Origin: Albidovulum sediminis
GTDB taxonomy: Bacteria; Pseudomonadota; Alphaproteobacteria; Rhodobacterales; Rhodobacteraceae
Length of the DNA: 64,000 nt
Assembly: GCF_025380365.1 (NCBI RefSeq)
Contig: NZ_JAOCQF010000001.1
Location: 1,848,245 to 1,912,244 of the forward strand
Direction: 5' to 3'
This document shows positions 1-10,283 of this stretch, one piece after another. A program made the translations under genes and the position numbers. The notes beneath the pieces were generated by a model. That model was not told where the DNA came from. It made no database searches and was given only the letters and a program-made list of their open reading frames with translations. Numbering within the stretch: position 1 is the first letter of the stretch; each line of letters begins with the position of its first letter.

Positions 1-912
1 GACCCCGAGAACCACGACCTGCGCGCCGCTCTCGCCGCCCATCATGGCGTGGCGCCCGGCAACATCGTCGTGGGCGAGGGGATCGACGGGCTGCTGGGCT
101 ATCTCGTCCGCCTGCTCGTCGCCCCCGGCGACGCGGTGGTGACCTCGGACGGGGCCTATCCCACCTTCAACTTCCACGTCGCGGGCTTCGGCGGGGTTCT
201 CCACAAGGTCCCCTACCGGGGCGATCACGAGGACCCGGAGGCCCTGATGGCCCGCGCCGCCGAGACCGGGGCGAAGCTTGTCTACCTCGCCAATCCCGAC
301 AACCCGATGGGGTCCTGGCACGGCGCCGACAACATCGCCCGGATGATCGCCGCCGTCCCCCCCGGCACGCTTCTGGTGCTCGACGAAGCCTATGTCGAAT
401 TCGCCCCCTCCGGCACCGCCCCCGCGATCGACCCCGAGGACGCGAGCGTGATCCGCATGCGGACCTTCTCCAAGGGCTACGGCATGGCCGGTGCGCGCGT
501 GGGCTACGCCATCGGCGCGGCCCCGCTGATCGCGGCCTTCGACAAGATCCGCAACCACTTCGGCATGGGCCGGATCGCCCAGGTCGGCGCGCTTGCGGCA
601 CTTGGCGACGGGGATTGGCTGGCGCAGGTGCAGGCGCGGGTCGCAGCCGCCAGGGAAAGCCTCTCGGCGGTCGCGCGCGACAACGGTCTGCGCCCCCTGC
701 CCTCCGCCACCAACTTCGTCACCATCGACTGCGGCGGTGACGGCGCCTTCGCCCGCCGCGTGCTTGCGGAACTTGTCGCGCGCGACATTTTCGTGCGCAT
801 GCCCTTCGTCGCCCCGCACGACCGCTGCATCCGCGTCAGCGCCGGCCGACCGCAAGACCTTGCCGCCTTCGCGGCGGCACTGCCCGCAGCCCTCGCGGCC
901 GCGCGCGCGTGA
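1..912 (+). CDS. PLP-dependent aminotransferase, HisC-like (5' end outside window)
   Basis: Class I/II fold aminotransferase, closest in feel to histidinol-phosphate aminotransferase (HisC) and related cobalamin or amino-acid transaminases. The reading frame is open from base 1, with residues encoded upstream of the first GTG at 49, so the gene starts before the window and its true start is not visible. Seen in the sequence: a substrate/PLP segment with NPDNPMGSW, the aspartate of VLDEAYVEF, and the Schiff-base region FSKGYGMAGARVGY, where the lysine binds PLP. A C-terminal arginine in CIRVSAGRP fits the carboxylate-binding Arg of the family. Which amino acid it uses cannot be told; HisC paralogues are common and there are no other his genes here. 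Confidence 0.85.
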   Translation, partial: DPENHDLRAALAAHHGVAPGNIVVGEGIDGLLGYLVRLLVAPGDAVVTSDGAYPTFNFHVAGFGGVLHKVPYRGDHEDPEALMARAAETGAKLVYLANPDNPMGSWHGADNIARMIAAVPPGTLLVLDEAYVEFAPSGTAPAIDPEDASVIRMRTFSKGYGMAGARVGYAIGAAPLIAAFDKIRNHFGMGRIAQVGALAALGDGDWLAQVQARVAAARESLSAVARDNGLRPLPSATNFVTIDCGGDGAFARRVLAELVARDIFVRMPFVAPHDRCIRVSAGRPQDLAAFAAALPAALAAARA

Positions 913-962
913 CCCCTCTTCATTCTGGCGCAAATACTCCGGGGTCCGGGGCAGCGCCCCGG
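913..962 (-). repeat. Dispersed G-rich hairpin + TATTTG element, copy 1
   Basis: On the minus strand this reads as a 7-bp perfect stem (946-952 with 956-962), then ACCCCGGAGTATTTG, then a purine-rich tail ending GAAGAGGGG. The same architecture occurs at 36164-36215 and 63585-63628, always in the same orientation. Here it lies just after the stop of the FG-GAP gene and could act as its transcription end. The role is inferred only from position. Confidence 0.6.
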
Positions 963-976
963 CCCTGCCGCCCTGC

Positions 977-1668
977 TCAGGAACAGCCGGCCGGCGTTTT
1001 CAGGCTGTCCGGCCCCCGATAGGGGCCAAGCCGGCGCGACACCAGGCGTCCGCCGACCAGTTCGGTCGCAACGACATGTTCCCAGCCGGCGTCGGCCGTG
1101 ACGATGGCCGGGCGCCCGCCGCAGCGCCGGATGCCGCCTTCGATGGCGGGCTCGCCGTACCGATGGTTGGTCAGGCCCGCGGCCTCTGCCACCGGCACCA
1201 GCCGGTCGCCTTCCAGCCGCACGACCCGAAGGATCCGGCCCAGGTGCGGCGTCTCGACATAGGCGATCTCGACCGTCCCGTCGCCGTCGAGATCCGCCGC
1301 ACCCACGGGCGCAAGCCAGCGATGGGTGCGGCCGATGTAGCCGGTGGCGGCGATCAGCCCGGCCTCGCCGTAGACCGACAACCGCGCCCCGCGGCCCATG
1401 TCGGTCTCGACCACGATGACCTCGGGGGCGCCGTCGCCGTCCAGATCGGCAAGGCGCGGCGCGGTGTCCTCGAAAACCCGCGCCTGCGGCAGCGTCAGGC
1501 GCAGCCGGCCCGCGGTCGTCGCCAGCACCAGCGCGCCGAATTCGAACCCGTCGCCAAGCGCGCCGTGATCGTAGCGCCCGGTCGGATCGGCATAGCGCGC
1601 GCCGGTGATCTCGGCGGCAGCGGAAGTGCCGGCCAGGACGACGGCCAGCACCATCGCCGCACCGCGCA

Positions 1669-1669
<1 letters not shown>
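977..1669 (-). CDS. Secreted FG-GAP/VCBS repeat protein
   Basis: A 230-residue protein with an N-terminal signal peptide (roughly residues 1-20, ending SAAA) and at least two calcium-binding-like FG-GAP/VCBS segments: LADLDGDGAPEVIVVE and AADLDGDGTVEIAYVE. Such repeats form beta-propeller blades and are found in exported proteins. It has two cysteines near the C-terminus that could form a disulfide after export. Its start overlaps the stop of the ferredoxin gene by one base (TGATG), so the two are probably co-transcribed and translationally coupled. The specific function is unknown. Pairing with a ferredoxin is seen here, but I cannot say that it is functional. Confidence 0.8.
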
Positions 1670-2013
<344 letters not shown>

Positions 2014-2098
2014 TCATTGGCTATCTAGTCCCGTGACGCGGCAGGTTCCAGCCCCCCTGCGACGGCACGATGTCGCTGCGGGCCTGCCGAAACGACAA

Positions 2099-2119
2099 CG
2101 GGCGCCCCATGGGCGCCCG
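2099..2119 (-). terminator. Stem-loop after degQ
   Basis: A perfect 9-bp GC-rich stem (2099-2107 with 2111-2119) with a CAT loop lies 20 bases downstream of the degQ stop on the minus strand. It is followed by GTTGTCGTTT, only a loose U-tract, so it is a moderate candidate for the end of the hflK-hflC-DUF2065-degQ transcript. Confidence 0.5.
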
Positions 2120-2139
2120 CCGGTCGGGTATTGCCGCAC

Positions 2140-3636
2140 CTATTCGACGGTGAGCGCCACGAAGCGCGGGTCTCCGCCGCGCCGGATCAGCAGAAGAAGC
2201 GACTTGCGCCCGGCCTCCTTCGCCTCCTCGATGCGCGCCTCGAGATCGGCGACAGAGGCGACCGCCTGCTGGCCGGCCTCGGTGATCACGTCGCCCGACC
2301 GCAGCCCCTTGCCATAGGCCTCGCTCGTCTCGTCGATGCCGGTGACGACAAGGCCGCTGCTGCCCGCAGGAAGGCCGAGTTCGGAGGCCAGTTCGTCGGT
2401 CATTTCCGACAGCGTCAGCCCCAGGATGTCCTTCTGCACCGGGGCGGCGGGGGGCGCATCGCTCGTCCCCGTCTCCTCGGCCTCGGCCGCCTCGCGACGG
2501 CCGAGCGTGACCAGAAGCGTCTCGCTCTTGCCCTCGCGCAGGACCACCACGCGCACGGCCTTGCCCACGTCGGCGTCGGCCACGCGGCGGACGAGGTCAC
2601 GGGTGTCGGTCACTTCCGCACCGTCGAAGCTGGTGATGAGGTCGCCCGGAAGGATGCCCGCATCCTTTGCCGGCCCGTCGGGAACGTCGCTGACCAGCGC
2701 GCCCTTCGCCGCGGCGAGGCCCATGGCCTCGGCCACGTCCGGGGTCACGTCCTGGATGCGCACGCCAAGCCAGCCGCGCCGCGTCTCGCCGAATTCGCGC
2801 AGTTGATCAACCACGCGCGACACCACGTTCGAGGCCATGGAAAAGCCGATGCCGATCGAGCCGCCGTTGGGCGACAGGATCGCCGTGTTCACGCCGATCA
2901 CCTCGCCCGACATGTTGAAGAGCGGCCCGCCCGAGTTGCCGCGGTTGATCGCCGCGTCGGTCTGGATGAAATCGTCATAGGTGCCGCTGAGTTCACGATT
3001 GCGCGCCGACACGATCCCGGCCGAGACCGAGAAACCCTGGCCAAGCGGGTTGCCCATGGCCATCACCCAGTCGCCCACGCGCATCAGGTTCGAATCGCCG
3101 AACCTGACGAAGGCCAGCGGCTCCGGGCTTTCCACCTTGAGAAGCGCGATGTCGGTCTTGGGGTCGGTCCCGACCAGCGTCGCGTCCAGCCGCTTGCCCG
3201 AGAAGAACTCCACCTCGATCTCGTCCGCGCCTTCGATGACATGGTTGTTGGTGACGATGTAGCCGTCCTCGGAAATCACGAAGCCGGAGCCCAGGGCATT
3301 CGAACGGCGCGGGCCGTCGGGCCCCTGATTGCCGAAATCGTTGAAGAAATCCTCGAACGGGGAACCTTCGGGCACGATCGGTCCGCCCTCGGTCGGCGCG
3401 GCGACGACGGTCGAGGTCGTGATGTTCACGACCGCCGGGCTGACCTGGTCGGCAAGATCGGCAAAGCTTTCCGGCGCGGCGCGAGCACTTGCCTGAAGCG
3501 CCAGCGCCAGGGCAAGCATGAGCCCGGCGAACAGCGCCAGCAGGTACCGCGGCGCAGGCGCCACGAGGGCCCGACGCACCACAATGGATTTGGCCTGAGG
3601 TTCCACTCCACTTTCCCCTTGTCTTTCGCGGCGCAT
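2140..3636 (-). CDS. degQ: Periplasmic serine protease DegQ/DegP (Do family)
   Basis: HtrA-family protease/chaperone that degrades damaged periplasmic proteins. From the ATG it has 498 residues: a hydrophobic export signal (about 30-53), a trypsin-like domain with the triad H132 (in TNNHVIEG), D162 (KTDIALLKV) and S235 (NRGNSGGPLF), then two PDZ domains (about 265-355 and 400-490). The Ala/Glu-rich linker between the PDZ domains is normal for Rhodobacterales. A GTG at 3606 has a better-placed AAGGGG ribosome-binding site than the ATG at 3636, so the true protein may be 10 residues shorter. It closes the hflK-hflC-DUF2065 operon, a common grouping in alphaproteobacteria that joins membrane and periplasmic quality control. 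Confidence 0.95.
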   Translation of the reverse strand: MRRERQGESGVEPQAKSIVVRRALVAPAPRYLLALFAGLMLALALALQASARAAPESFADLADQVSPAVVNITTSTVVAAPTEGGPIVPEGSPFEDFFNDFGNQGPDGPRRSNALGSGFVISEDGYIVTNNHVIEGADEIEVEFFSGKRLDATLVGTDPKTDIALLKVESPEPLAFVRFGDSNLMRVGDWVMAMGNPLGQGFSVSAGIVSARNRELSGTYDDFIQTDAAINRGNSGGPLFNMSGEVIGVNTAILSPNGGSIGIGFSMASNVVSRVVDQLREFGETRRGWLGVRIQDVTPDVAEAMGLAAAKGALVSDVPDGPAKDAGILPGDLITSFDGAEVTDTRDLVRRVADADVGKAVRVVVLREGKSETLLVTLGRREAAEAEETGTSDAPPAAPVQKDILGLTLSEMTDELASELGLPAGSSGLVVTGIDETSEAYGKGLRSGDVITEAGQQAVASVADLEARIEEAKEAGRKSLLLLIRRGGDPRFVALTVE

Positions 3637-3733
3637 CCGGCGCCGCCCTACTCCGTCATACTAGGTAGGGTTGCCCCTGCAGGAATCAAACCCGCGCCCG
3701 CTGCGTCAAACACGCGTGAGCGTCGCCAGTGTC

Positions 3734-3937
3734 TCAGGCCGACAGAAAGCGGGCAAGCCAAATGAGCGCGAGACCGAGTGCGGCGGCGGCAATCCCCAGG
3801 TTGCGGCGCGTCTCCGCCGGCAGGCGGCGCAGCAGGTCGAGCGCATCCTCGATGCGCGAAGGGGCCAGCGCAAAGGCCAGCCCCTCCAGCGTCAAAACAA
3901 GCCCGATGCCCAGGAGAAGGAGAGCGAGGCCCCCCAT
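3734..3937 (-). CDS. DUF2065 small membrane protein
   Basis: A 67-residue protein with two hydrophobic helices (about residues 3-24 and 45-65) separated by a basic, polar loop. It matches the DUF2065 family, which is regularly placed just downstream of hflC in proteobacteria (YjeT is the E. coli member). Its function is unknown. It begins four bases after the hflC stop, so it is translated from the same message. The context suggests an accessory of the HflKC complex or of FtsH-linked membrane quality control; that is inference. Confidence 0.85.
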   Translation of the reverse strand: MGGLALLLLGIGLVLTLEGLAFALAPSRIEDALDLLRRLPAETRRNLGIAAAALGLALIWLARFLSA

Positions 3938-3941
3938 CCGC

Positions 3942-4811
3942 CTACTGCCCCTTGTCGGACTTGAGATAGTTGAAGAACTCGCTGTCCGGCGCCATCACCA
4001 TGGTCGAGTTTCCGCCCAGAAGCGAGGCGCGATAGGCCGCGAGAGAGCGGTAGAAGTCGAAGAACTCCGGGTCCGCGCCGTAGGCTTCGGCGAAGACGGC
4101 GTTGCGGCGGGCGTCGGCCTCACCCCGGATGATCTCGGACTGGCGCTGCGCGTCGGAGACCAGTTCTACCCTGGTGCGGTCGGCCTGGGCGCGAAGGCGC
4201 TGCGCCGCCTCCTTGCCGCGCGCGACCTCGTCGGCGGCCTCACGCTCGCGCTCGGCGCGCATGCGGGCGAAGGTGGCATCGAGGTTCTGCACCGGCAGGT
4301 CGGTCCGCTTGACGCGCACGTCGATGATCTCCACCCCCAGGGTCGCGGCCTCGGAACGCGAGGCATCGCGGATGCGCTGCGCAAGCGAGGCGCGGTCGGC
4401 CGAAAGGATCGCCGAAGACGTCACCGAACCCAGCACCTCACGCGTCTGCGCGCGCAGGATGGTGTCGATGCGGCTTTCGGCCAAAGACAGGCCCGCCGCG
4501 CCGACAGCCTGACGGAATCGCTGCACATCGTCGATGCGGTAGCGCGCGAAGGCGTCGACCACGAGGCGGCGGTCGTCGAGCGGCGTGACCTCGAGCGGTT
4601 CGACGTCGAGGCCGAGGATGCGGTCGTCGTAGCGCACGACTTCCTGGATCAGGGGGACCTTGAAGTAGAGCCCCGGTTCCTCGCGCACGGCCTTGATCTG
4701 GCCGAACTGCAGGACCAGCGCCTTTTCCTTTTCGTCGACGATGAAGACGGCAGACAAGGCACCGGCGATCACCAGCACCACAGCCGGAATGAGAAGTGCG
4801 GCACGGTTCAT
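3942..4811 (-). CDS. hflC: HflC, SPFH-domain regulator of FtsH
   Basis: Inner-membrane protein with a single N-terminal transmembrane helix (residues 5-25) and a periplasmic SPFH/band-7 domain. With HflK it forms a large cage around the FtsH protease and limits access of membrane substrates. Length (289) is typical. Visible family features are the KEKALVLQFGQIK segment after the membrane anchor and the long charged helix rich in Arg, Glu and Ala (about 185-235) that builds the cage wall. Its ATG shares one base with the hflK stop (TGATG), which indicates translational coupling and the usual 1:1 assembly. Confidence 0.96.
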   Translation of the reverse strand: MNRAALLIPAVVLVIAGALSAVFIVDEKEKALVLQFGQIKAVREEPGLYFKVPLIQEVVRYDDRILGLDVEPLEVTPLDDRRLVVDAFARYRIDDVQRFRQAVGAAGLSLAESRIDTILRAQTREVLGSVTSSAILSADRASLAQRIRDASRSEAATLGVEIIDVRVKRTDLPVQNLDATFARMRAEREREAADEVARGKEAAQRLRAQADRTRVELVSDAQRQSEIIRGEADARRNAVFAEAYGADPEFFDFYRSLAAYRASLLGGNSTMVMAPDSEFFNYLKSDKGQ

Positions 4812-5938
4812 CAGTTGCCCTCCGCCACAGGCTTGCGGCCCAGTTCGTTCAGGGGAAGATAGGGCACGACGCCCTGCCCGGCCTGATTTTCGTCGATGAT
4901 GACCTTGTCCACCCGGCCCATCACTTCTTCCATCGTCTCCAGATACAGGCGCTTGCGCGTGACCTCGGGTGCCTTTTCATATTCCGCCAGAACAGCGGAG
5001 AAGCGGCTGGCCTCACCCTCGGCCTGGTTCACCACCTGGGCGCGGTAGGCCTCGGCCTCCTCGAGGATCTGCGCGGCCTGGCCGCGCGCGCCGGCCACGA
5101 CCGTGTTGGCGTAGGCGTCGGCCTCCTTCTGGAGCCGGTCGCGTTCCTGTTCGGCCGACTGCACGTTCTTGAACGCCTCGATCACCTCGCGCGGGGGGTC
5201 GGCGCGGTCGAAGTTCACGCGCACCACGTTCAGGCCGGAATTGTAGCTGTCGAGCGTGGTCTGGATCAGGTCCTTCAGCCGTTCGGCAATGGCGCCGCGG
5301 TCACGGTTGAGGATCGGGGCAAGCTGCGACTGCGCGATGATCTCGCGCATCGAGGCTTCGGCAACGGCGTTGATGGTCAGTTCCGGGTCGCGCAGGTTGA
5401 ACAGGAACTTCTCAGGGTCGGAGACGTTCCAGACCACCTGGAAGTCGATGTCCACGATGTTCTCGTCCCCGGTCAGCATCAGGCCGCTGTCGTCGGCCCC
5501 GCCCCGGCCGACGCCGATATCCTCGGTCCGTTCGGTCGAAAGCTGCACCTTCTCGGGGAAGACGATGGGCCAGGGGGCGAAGTTCAGGCCCGGTTCGCCG
5601 ATACAGGGCGAATTGCACTTGCCGAGGAACAGCTCGACCGAGCGTTCTTCGGGGCGGACGGTGTAGAAGCTCTGGTAGGACCAGAGCGCCACCGCGGCCA
5701 AAGCGGCCAGCGCGAAGGTGCTGCGCGGCAGGCCTGGCTGATCACCGCCGCCGCCCTGTCCGCTGCCGCCCCGGCCGCCCATCAGCACCCGGAGCCGTTC
5801 GGTTCCCTTGCGCATGATGTCGTCGATTTCGGGAATCTGTGCGCCGCCGGACGGACGACGGGGACCGCGGGTCGGCCGGTCGTCGTCATCTCCGCCGCCT
5901 GCTCCGCCACCGCCCCAGGGGCCTCCGCTACCACTCAT
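4811..5938 (-). CDS. hflK: HflK, SPFH-domain regulator of FtsH
   Basis: Partner of HflC in the FtsH-associated HflKC cage. The 375-residue protein has the typical long glycine-rich, charged cytosolic N-terminus (about 1-70), one transmembrane helix (about 75-95, AALAAVALWSYQSFYTV), then the SPFH domain and a helical region with Ala/Glu repeats. It is the first gene of the hflK-hflC-DUF2065-degQ unit. The 68-base gap to gor holds no gene and probably carries the promoter. The start is well supported because the Gly-rich head is a family hallmark. Confidence 0.96.
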   Translation of the reverse strand: MSGSGGPWGGGGAGGGDDDDRPTRGPRRPSGGAQIPEIDDIMRKGTERLRVLMGGRGGSGQGGGGDQPGLPRSTFALAALAAVALWSYQSFYTVRPEERSVELFLGKCNSPCIGEPGLNFAPWPIVFPEKVQLSTERTEDIGVGRGGADDSGLMLTGDENIVDIDFQVVWNVSDPEKFLFNLRDPELTINAVAEASMREIIAQSQLAPILNRDRGAIAERLKDLIQTTLDSYNSGLNVVRVNFDRADPPREVIEAFKNVQSAEQERDRLQKEADAYANTVVAGARGQAAQILEEAEAYRAQVVNQAEGEASRFSAVLAEYEKAPEVTRKRLYLETMEEVMGRVDKVIIDENQAGQGVVPYLPLNELGRKPVAEGN

Positions 5939-6006
5939 CTATGCCTATCCTCTTTCTCGCACGTTGTGTTCATCCTGCATCCCAACTGGGTCGCAGGACA
6001 GAAAAA

Positions 6007-7365
6007 TCAAGCCGTCCTGACCGGTTTGCGCAACGTGACCAGTTCTTCGGCCATGACCGGATGCACCGCCGCGGTGCGGTCGAAATCCTCTTTCGTGGCG
6101 CCCATCTTGATCGCGATGGCCACCAGCTGGATCATTTCGCCCGCCCCGGGTGCGACGATGTGGCACCCGAGGATCTTGCGCGTGGTCGCACAGACGATCA
6201 GCTTCATCATCACCCGGTCCGGGCGGCCGGCGAAGGCGGACTGCATCGGCCGGAACGCGGTCGCATAGACCTCGATCGGCCCCCGTTCGCGCGCGTCCTC
6301 CTCGGTCAGGCCGACGGTGCCAAGCTCGGGCTGGGTAAAGACGGCCGAGGCGACCAGTTCGTGATCGGGCTTCGTCGGCTTCGCTCCGAAGACGGTATCG
6401 GCAAAGGCGTGCCCCTCGCGGATCGCGATCGGGGTCAGGTTGATGCGGTCGGTCACGTCTCCCACCGCATAGATCGAGGGAACCGAGGTCTGGCTCCAGC
6501 CGTCGACGATCACCTCGCCCTTGCGGCCAAGCTTCACGCCCGCATCTTCCAGGCCGAGGCCGCGCGTGTTGGGCGCGCGCCCGGTCGCGTAGATGACCTT
6601 TTCGAACACCCGTTCGTGCCCGTCGGTCGACATGACCCAGGTCCCGCCCGCGGCGGCGCGCATTTCCATCACATCGGTGCCGAGGTGCAGGTTCACGCCC
6701 CCCTCGCGCATCTGATCGGCGACGTGGCCGCGGGCCTCGCCGTCGAAGCCGCGCAGGATCTGCTCGCCGCGGTAGAACTGCGTGACCTCGACCCCCATGC
6801 CGTTCAGGATGCAGGCGAATTCGCAGGCGATGAAGCCACCGCCAACGATCAGGACAGACTTCGGCAGCCGGTCCATCTTGAAGATCTCGTTCGAGGTCAT
6901 CACGCCGACCGCGCGCGCCGCCTCGGGCACCGAGGGCTGGCCGCCGGTGGCGATCAGGATGTGTTTCGCGGTGAATCGTGCGCCGCCGGCCAACCGCACG
7001 GTGTGCGCATCCTCAACCACGGCGCGGTCGTCGTGGATGGTGACCCCCGCCTTCACCAGCCCCGCGCGATAGACGCCTTCGAGCCGGTCAAGCTCCACGT
7101 CGAGCTTCGCGCGGAAGGCCGTCCAGTCGAAGCCGCCCGGCGCCACGTCCCAGCCATAGGCGCGCGCATCCGACATCTGCCCGGCATAGGACGAGGCGAA
7201 GACCATCAGTTTCTTGGGAACGCAGCCGCGGATGACGCAGGTCCCGCCCATGCGGTATTCCTCGGCGATTGCGACGCGGGCGCCGTATTCGCTCGAGGCG
7301 ATGCGGGCGGCCCGCACACCGCCCGAGCCGCCGCCGATGACGTAAAGATCGAAATCGAATTCCAT
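6007..7365 (-). CDS. gor: Glutathione-disulfide reductase
   Basis: NADPH-dependent flavoenzyme that reduces glutathione disulfide to glutathione in the cytosol. The 452 residues show, in order, the FAD-binding GGGSGG motif (residues 11-16), the redox-active disulfide C43/C48 in GGTCVIRGCVPKK, the NAD(P)-binding GGGFIACEFA motif near 170, a second FAD motif (VGDVTDRINLTPIA), and the C-terminal catalytic HPVMAEE. The arginines after the second dinucleotide fold (FYRGEQILRG) fit NADPH preference. It follows rpiA by seven bases, which links the enzyme to a pentose-phosphate gene and so to NADPH supply. Confidence 0.95.
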   Translation of the reverse strand: MEFDFDLYVIGGGSGGVRAARIASSEYGARVAIAEEYRMGGTCVIRGCVPKKLMVFASSYAGQMSDARAYGWDVAPGGFDWTAFRAKLDVELDRLEGVYRAGLVKAGVTIHDDRAVVEDAHTVRLAGGARFTAKHILIATGGQPSVPEAARAVGVMTSNEIFKMDRLPKSVLIVGGGFIACEFACILNGMGVEVTQFYRGEQILRGFDGEARGHVADQMREGGVNLHLGTDVMEMRAAAGGTWVMSTDGHERVFEKVIYATGRAPNTRGLGLEDAGVKLGRKGEVIVDGWSQTSVPSIYAVGDVTDRINLTPIAIREGHAFADTVFGAKPTKPDHELVASAVFTQPELGTVGLTEEDARERGPIEVYATAFRPMQSAFAGRPDRVMMKLIVCATTRKILGCHIVAPGAGEMIQLVAIAIKMGATKEDFDRTAAVHPVMAEELVTLRKPVRTA

Positions 7366-7372
7366 GAAGGGT

Positions 7373-8161
7373 TCAGTCCCCGATGTTCGAGAATATGTTG
7401 CCGGTCTCCGCGATCAGTGTTTCCGACACCTCGATCGACAGGTCGTGGATGTCGCGCACCTCGACCCGGCCGTCGGCATGACCGATCACGATCCTGTCGC
7501 AGATATCCACGAAAAGCCCGTTTTCAACCACGCCGGGCACCTGATTGAGCATCAGCGCCAGTTGCCGGGGGTTTCCGATCCGCCCGAGATGCAGGTCGAT
7601 GATGAGGTTGCCCTCATCGGTGCGGAACGGCTCGTCCCCGCTCATCCGGATCGTGGTCCGCCGCCCCATCACGTCGAAGGCGCCCAGCAGTTCCTCGACC
7701 AGACCGCGGGTGACCTCGGCGCCGAAGGGGATGACCTCGACCGGCAGCGGGAAGGCCCCGAGATGGGCAACTTCCTTGGCCGCGTCCGCGATCACGATCA
7801 TCTTGTCCGAGGCGGTGGCCACGATCTTTTCCTGCAGGAGCGCGCCGCCGCCGCCCTTGATCAGGTTCATTTCCGCGTCGAACTCGTCAGCCCCGTCGAT
7901 GGTCAGGTCGAGCCACTTCGCCTCGTCAAGCGTGATGACCCTGATGCCCACCTCGCGCGCAAGCGCTGCGGTGCGGCCCGAGGTCGGGACGCCGACGATC
8001 TGAAGCCCTTCGTCGCGGATACGCTCGCCCAGGCGGCGAACCATCCATGCGGCGGTCGATCCGGTTCCCAGCCCCACCTTCATGCCGCTTTCGACGAACT
8101 CGACCGCCTTGCGCGCGGCATTGGCCTTGGCCTGGTCGATCTGGGACAGGTTCTCGGGCAT
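7373..8161 (-). CDS. rpiA: Ribose-5-phosphate isomerase A
   Basis: Interconverts ribose 5-phosphate and ribulose 5-phosphate in the pentose phosphate pathway. The chosen ATG at 8161 follows a clear GAGGAGA ribosome-binding site and gives a 262-residue protein of the usual length; longer upstream frames lack conservation. Visible family signatures are VGLGTGSTA (phosphate loop), TIDGADEFD, and the KGGGGALLQEK segment that carries the catalytic residues. It is the first gene of an rpiA-gor pair on the minus strand, separated from gor by seven bases. Confidence 0.95.
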   Translation of the reverse strand: MPENLSQIDQAKANAARKAVEFVESGMKVGLGTGSTAAWMVRRLGERIRDEGLQIVGVPTSGRTAALAREVGIRVITLDEAKWLDLTIDGADEFDAEMNLIKGGGGALLQEKIVATASDKMIVIADAAKEVAHLGAFPLPVEVIPFGAEVTRGLVEELLGAFDVMGRRTTIRMSGDEPFRTDEGNLIIDLHLGRIGNPRQLALMLNQVPGVVENGLFVDICDRIVIGHADGRVEVRDIHDLSIEVSETLIAETGNIFSNIGD

Positions 8162-8259
8162 CGCATTCTCCTCGGGCGTGGCGCGCGCGTTATAGGAAAT
8201 CTCGGCGCCGGGTGCGAGCGACATTTGCCGGGACACCGCGCGGCACGGCGTCCACCGCG

Positions 8260-8646
8260 TCAGGACCCCACGTCGCGGTCGCACACGGCAGAGATCTTGT
8301 TGCCGTCGGGGTCGCGCACGTAGCAGGCGTAGAAATGGGGGCTGTAGGGCCTGAGGCCCGGCGCGCCCTCGTCGGTGCCGCCATTCTGGAGCGCCGCGCG
8401 GTGGAAGGCGTCGACGGCCGCCCGGTCCGCCGCGTCGAAGGCCGGCATGGAGCCGTTACCCACCGTCGCGGGGCGCCCGTCGAAGGGCCGCGTGACCCAG
8501 AAGCGGATCCGCTCCCCCGGTTTGCGAAAGCCGATCTCCTCGTCAAGCTCCGCGCCGGATTCGAACCCGAGCGTGGGCATGACGGCGTCGTAGAACCGCT
8601 TTGCGCGTGCCAGATCGTTAGTGCCGATCGTGATGTAAAGAAACAT
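8260..8646 (-). CDS. VOC-family (glyoxalase/bleomycin-resistance fold) protein
   Basis: A 128-residue single VOC-domain protein. It begins [20 protein letters not shown], the typical first beta-alpha unit of the fold, and ends in a DPDGNKI motif usual for the last strand. Metal-ligand positions are not all obvious. Family members include glyoxalase I, fosfomycin and bleomycin resistance proteins and many uncharacterised enzymes; the substrate cannot be assigned. It is divergent from purA, whose start lies about 100 bases away, so the short gap must hold two promoters. The start at 8646 was chosen because the longer frame upstream overlaps purA and has no family similarity. Confidence 0.85.
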   Translation of the reverse strand: MFLYITIGTNDLARAKRFYDAVMPTLGFESGAELDEEIGFRKPGERIRFWVTRPFDGRPATVGNGSMPAFDAADRAAVDAFHRAALQNGGTDEGAPGLRPYSPHFYACYVRDPDGNKISAVCDRDVGS

Positions 8647-8743
8647 GGCTCCCCCCGGCCCTCCTGCGGCCATTTTGCTGTTCCGTCCCGTGGACGCGGT
8701 CGCTATAGGATGCGGGGTTTGTCTCAGATGCAAGGACCGGATC

Positions 8744-10042
<1,299 letters not shown>

Positions 10043-10046
10043 GCCA

Positions 10047-10280
10047 ATGCTGTCCTACCGTGCGCGCCGCCGCCTGTCGCTTCTGATCCTGCTGGTCGGG
10101 CTGCCCGTCTACATCGTCGTTGCGGTGACGCTGGCCAACTGGCTTGGCGCCCGCTTCGGGCGGCTGCCGATCTGGGCCGAGGCGGCGCTTTACGTCGCCC
10201 TCGGGTTCCTCTGGGTGCTGCCGTTCCGGTCGGTTTTCCGCGGGGTCGGCAAGGAAGACCCCGACGCGCGCCGGGACTGA
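10047..10280 (+). CDS. DUF2842 small membrane protein
   Basis: A 77-residue protein with two transmembrane helices (about residues 11-34 and 41-61) and charged ends. It matches DUF2842, a family found almost only in alphaproteobacteria and of unknown function. It starts four bases after purA stops and so is probably translated from the purA message. Its stop lies three bases from the stop of the convergent gene at 10284, which leaves no room for a separate terminator. No catalytic motif is visible. Confidence 0.85.
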   Translation: MLSYRARRRLSLLILLVGLPVYIVVAVTLANWLGARFGRLPIWAEAALYVALGFLWVLPFRSVFRGVGKEDPDARRD

Positions 10281-10283
10281 TCG

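Noticed and set aside
3662-3712. A sequence resembling a tRNA T-arm and 3' acceptor (GCGGG-TTTGATT-CCTGC on the minus strand)
   Set aside because: No D-arm, anticodon arm or matching 5' acceptor strand lies at the right distance in the 97-base gap between degQ and DUF2065, so it is not a tRNA. An attachment-site remnant is possible but there is no integrase.
2131-3765. A 544-codon plus-strand open frame opposite degQ
   Set aside because: High GC leaves long antisense frames. The degQ strand has full protease and PDZ signatures, while the antisense frame is Arg/His/Gly-rich with no domain.
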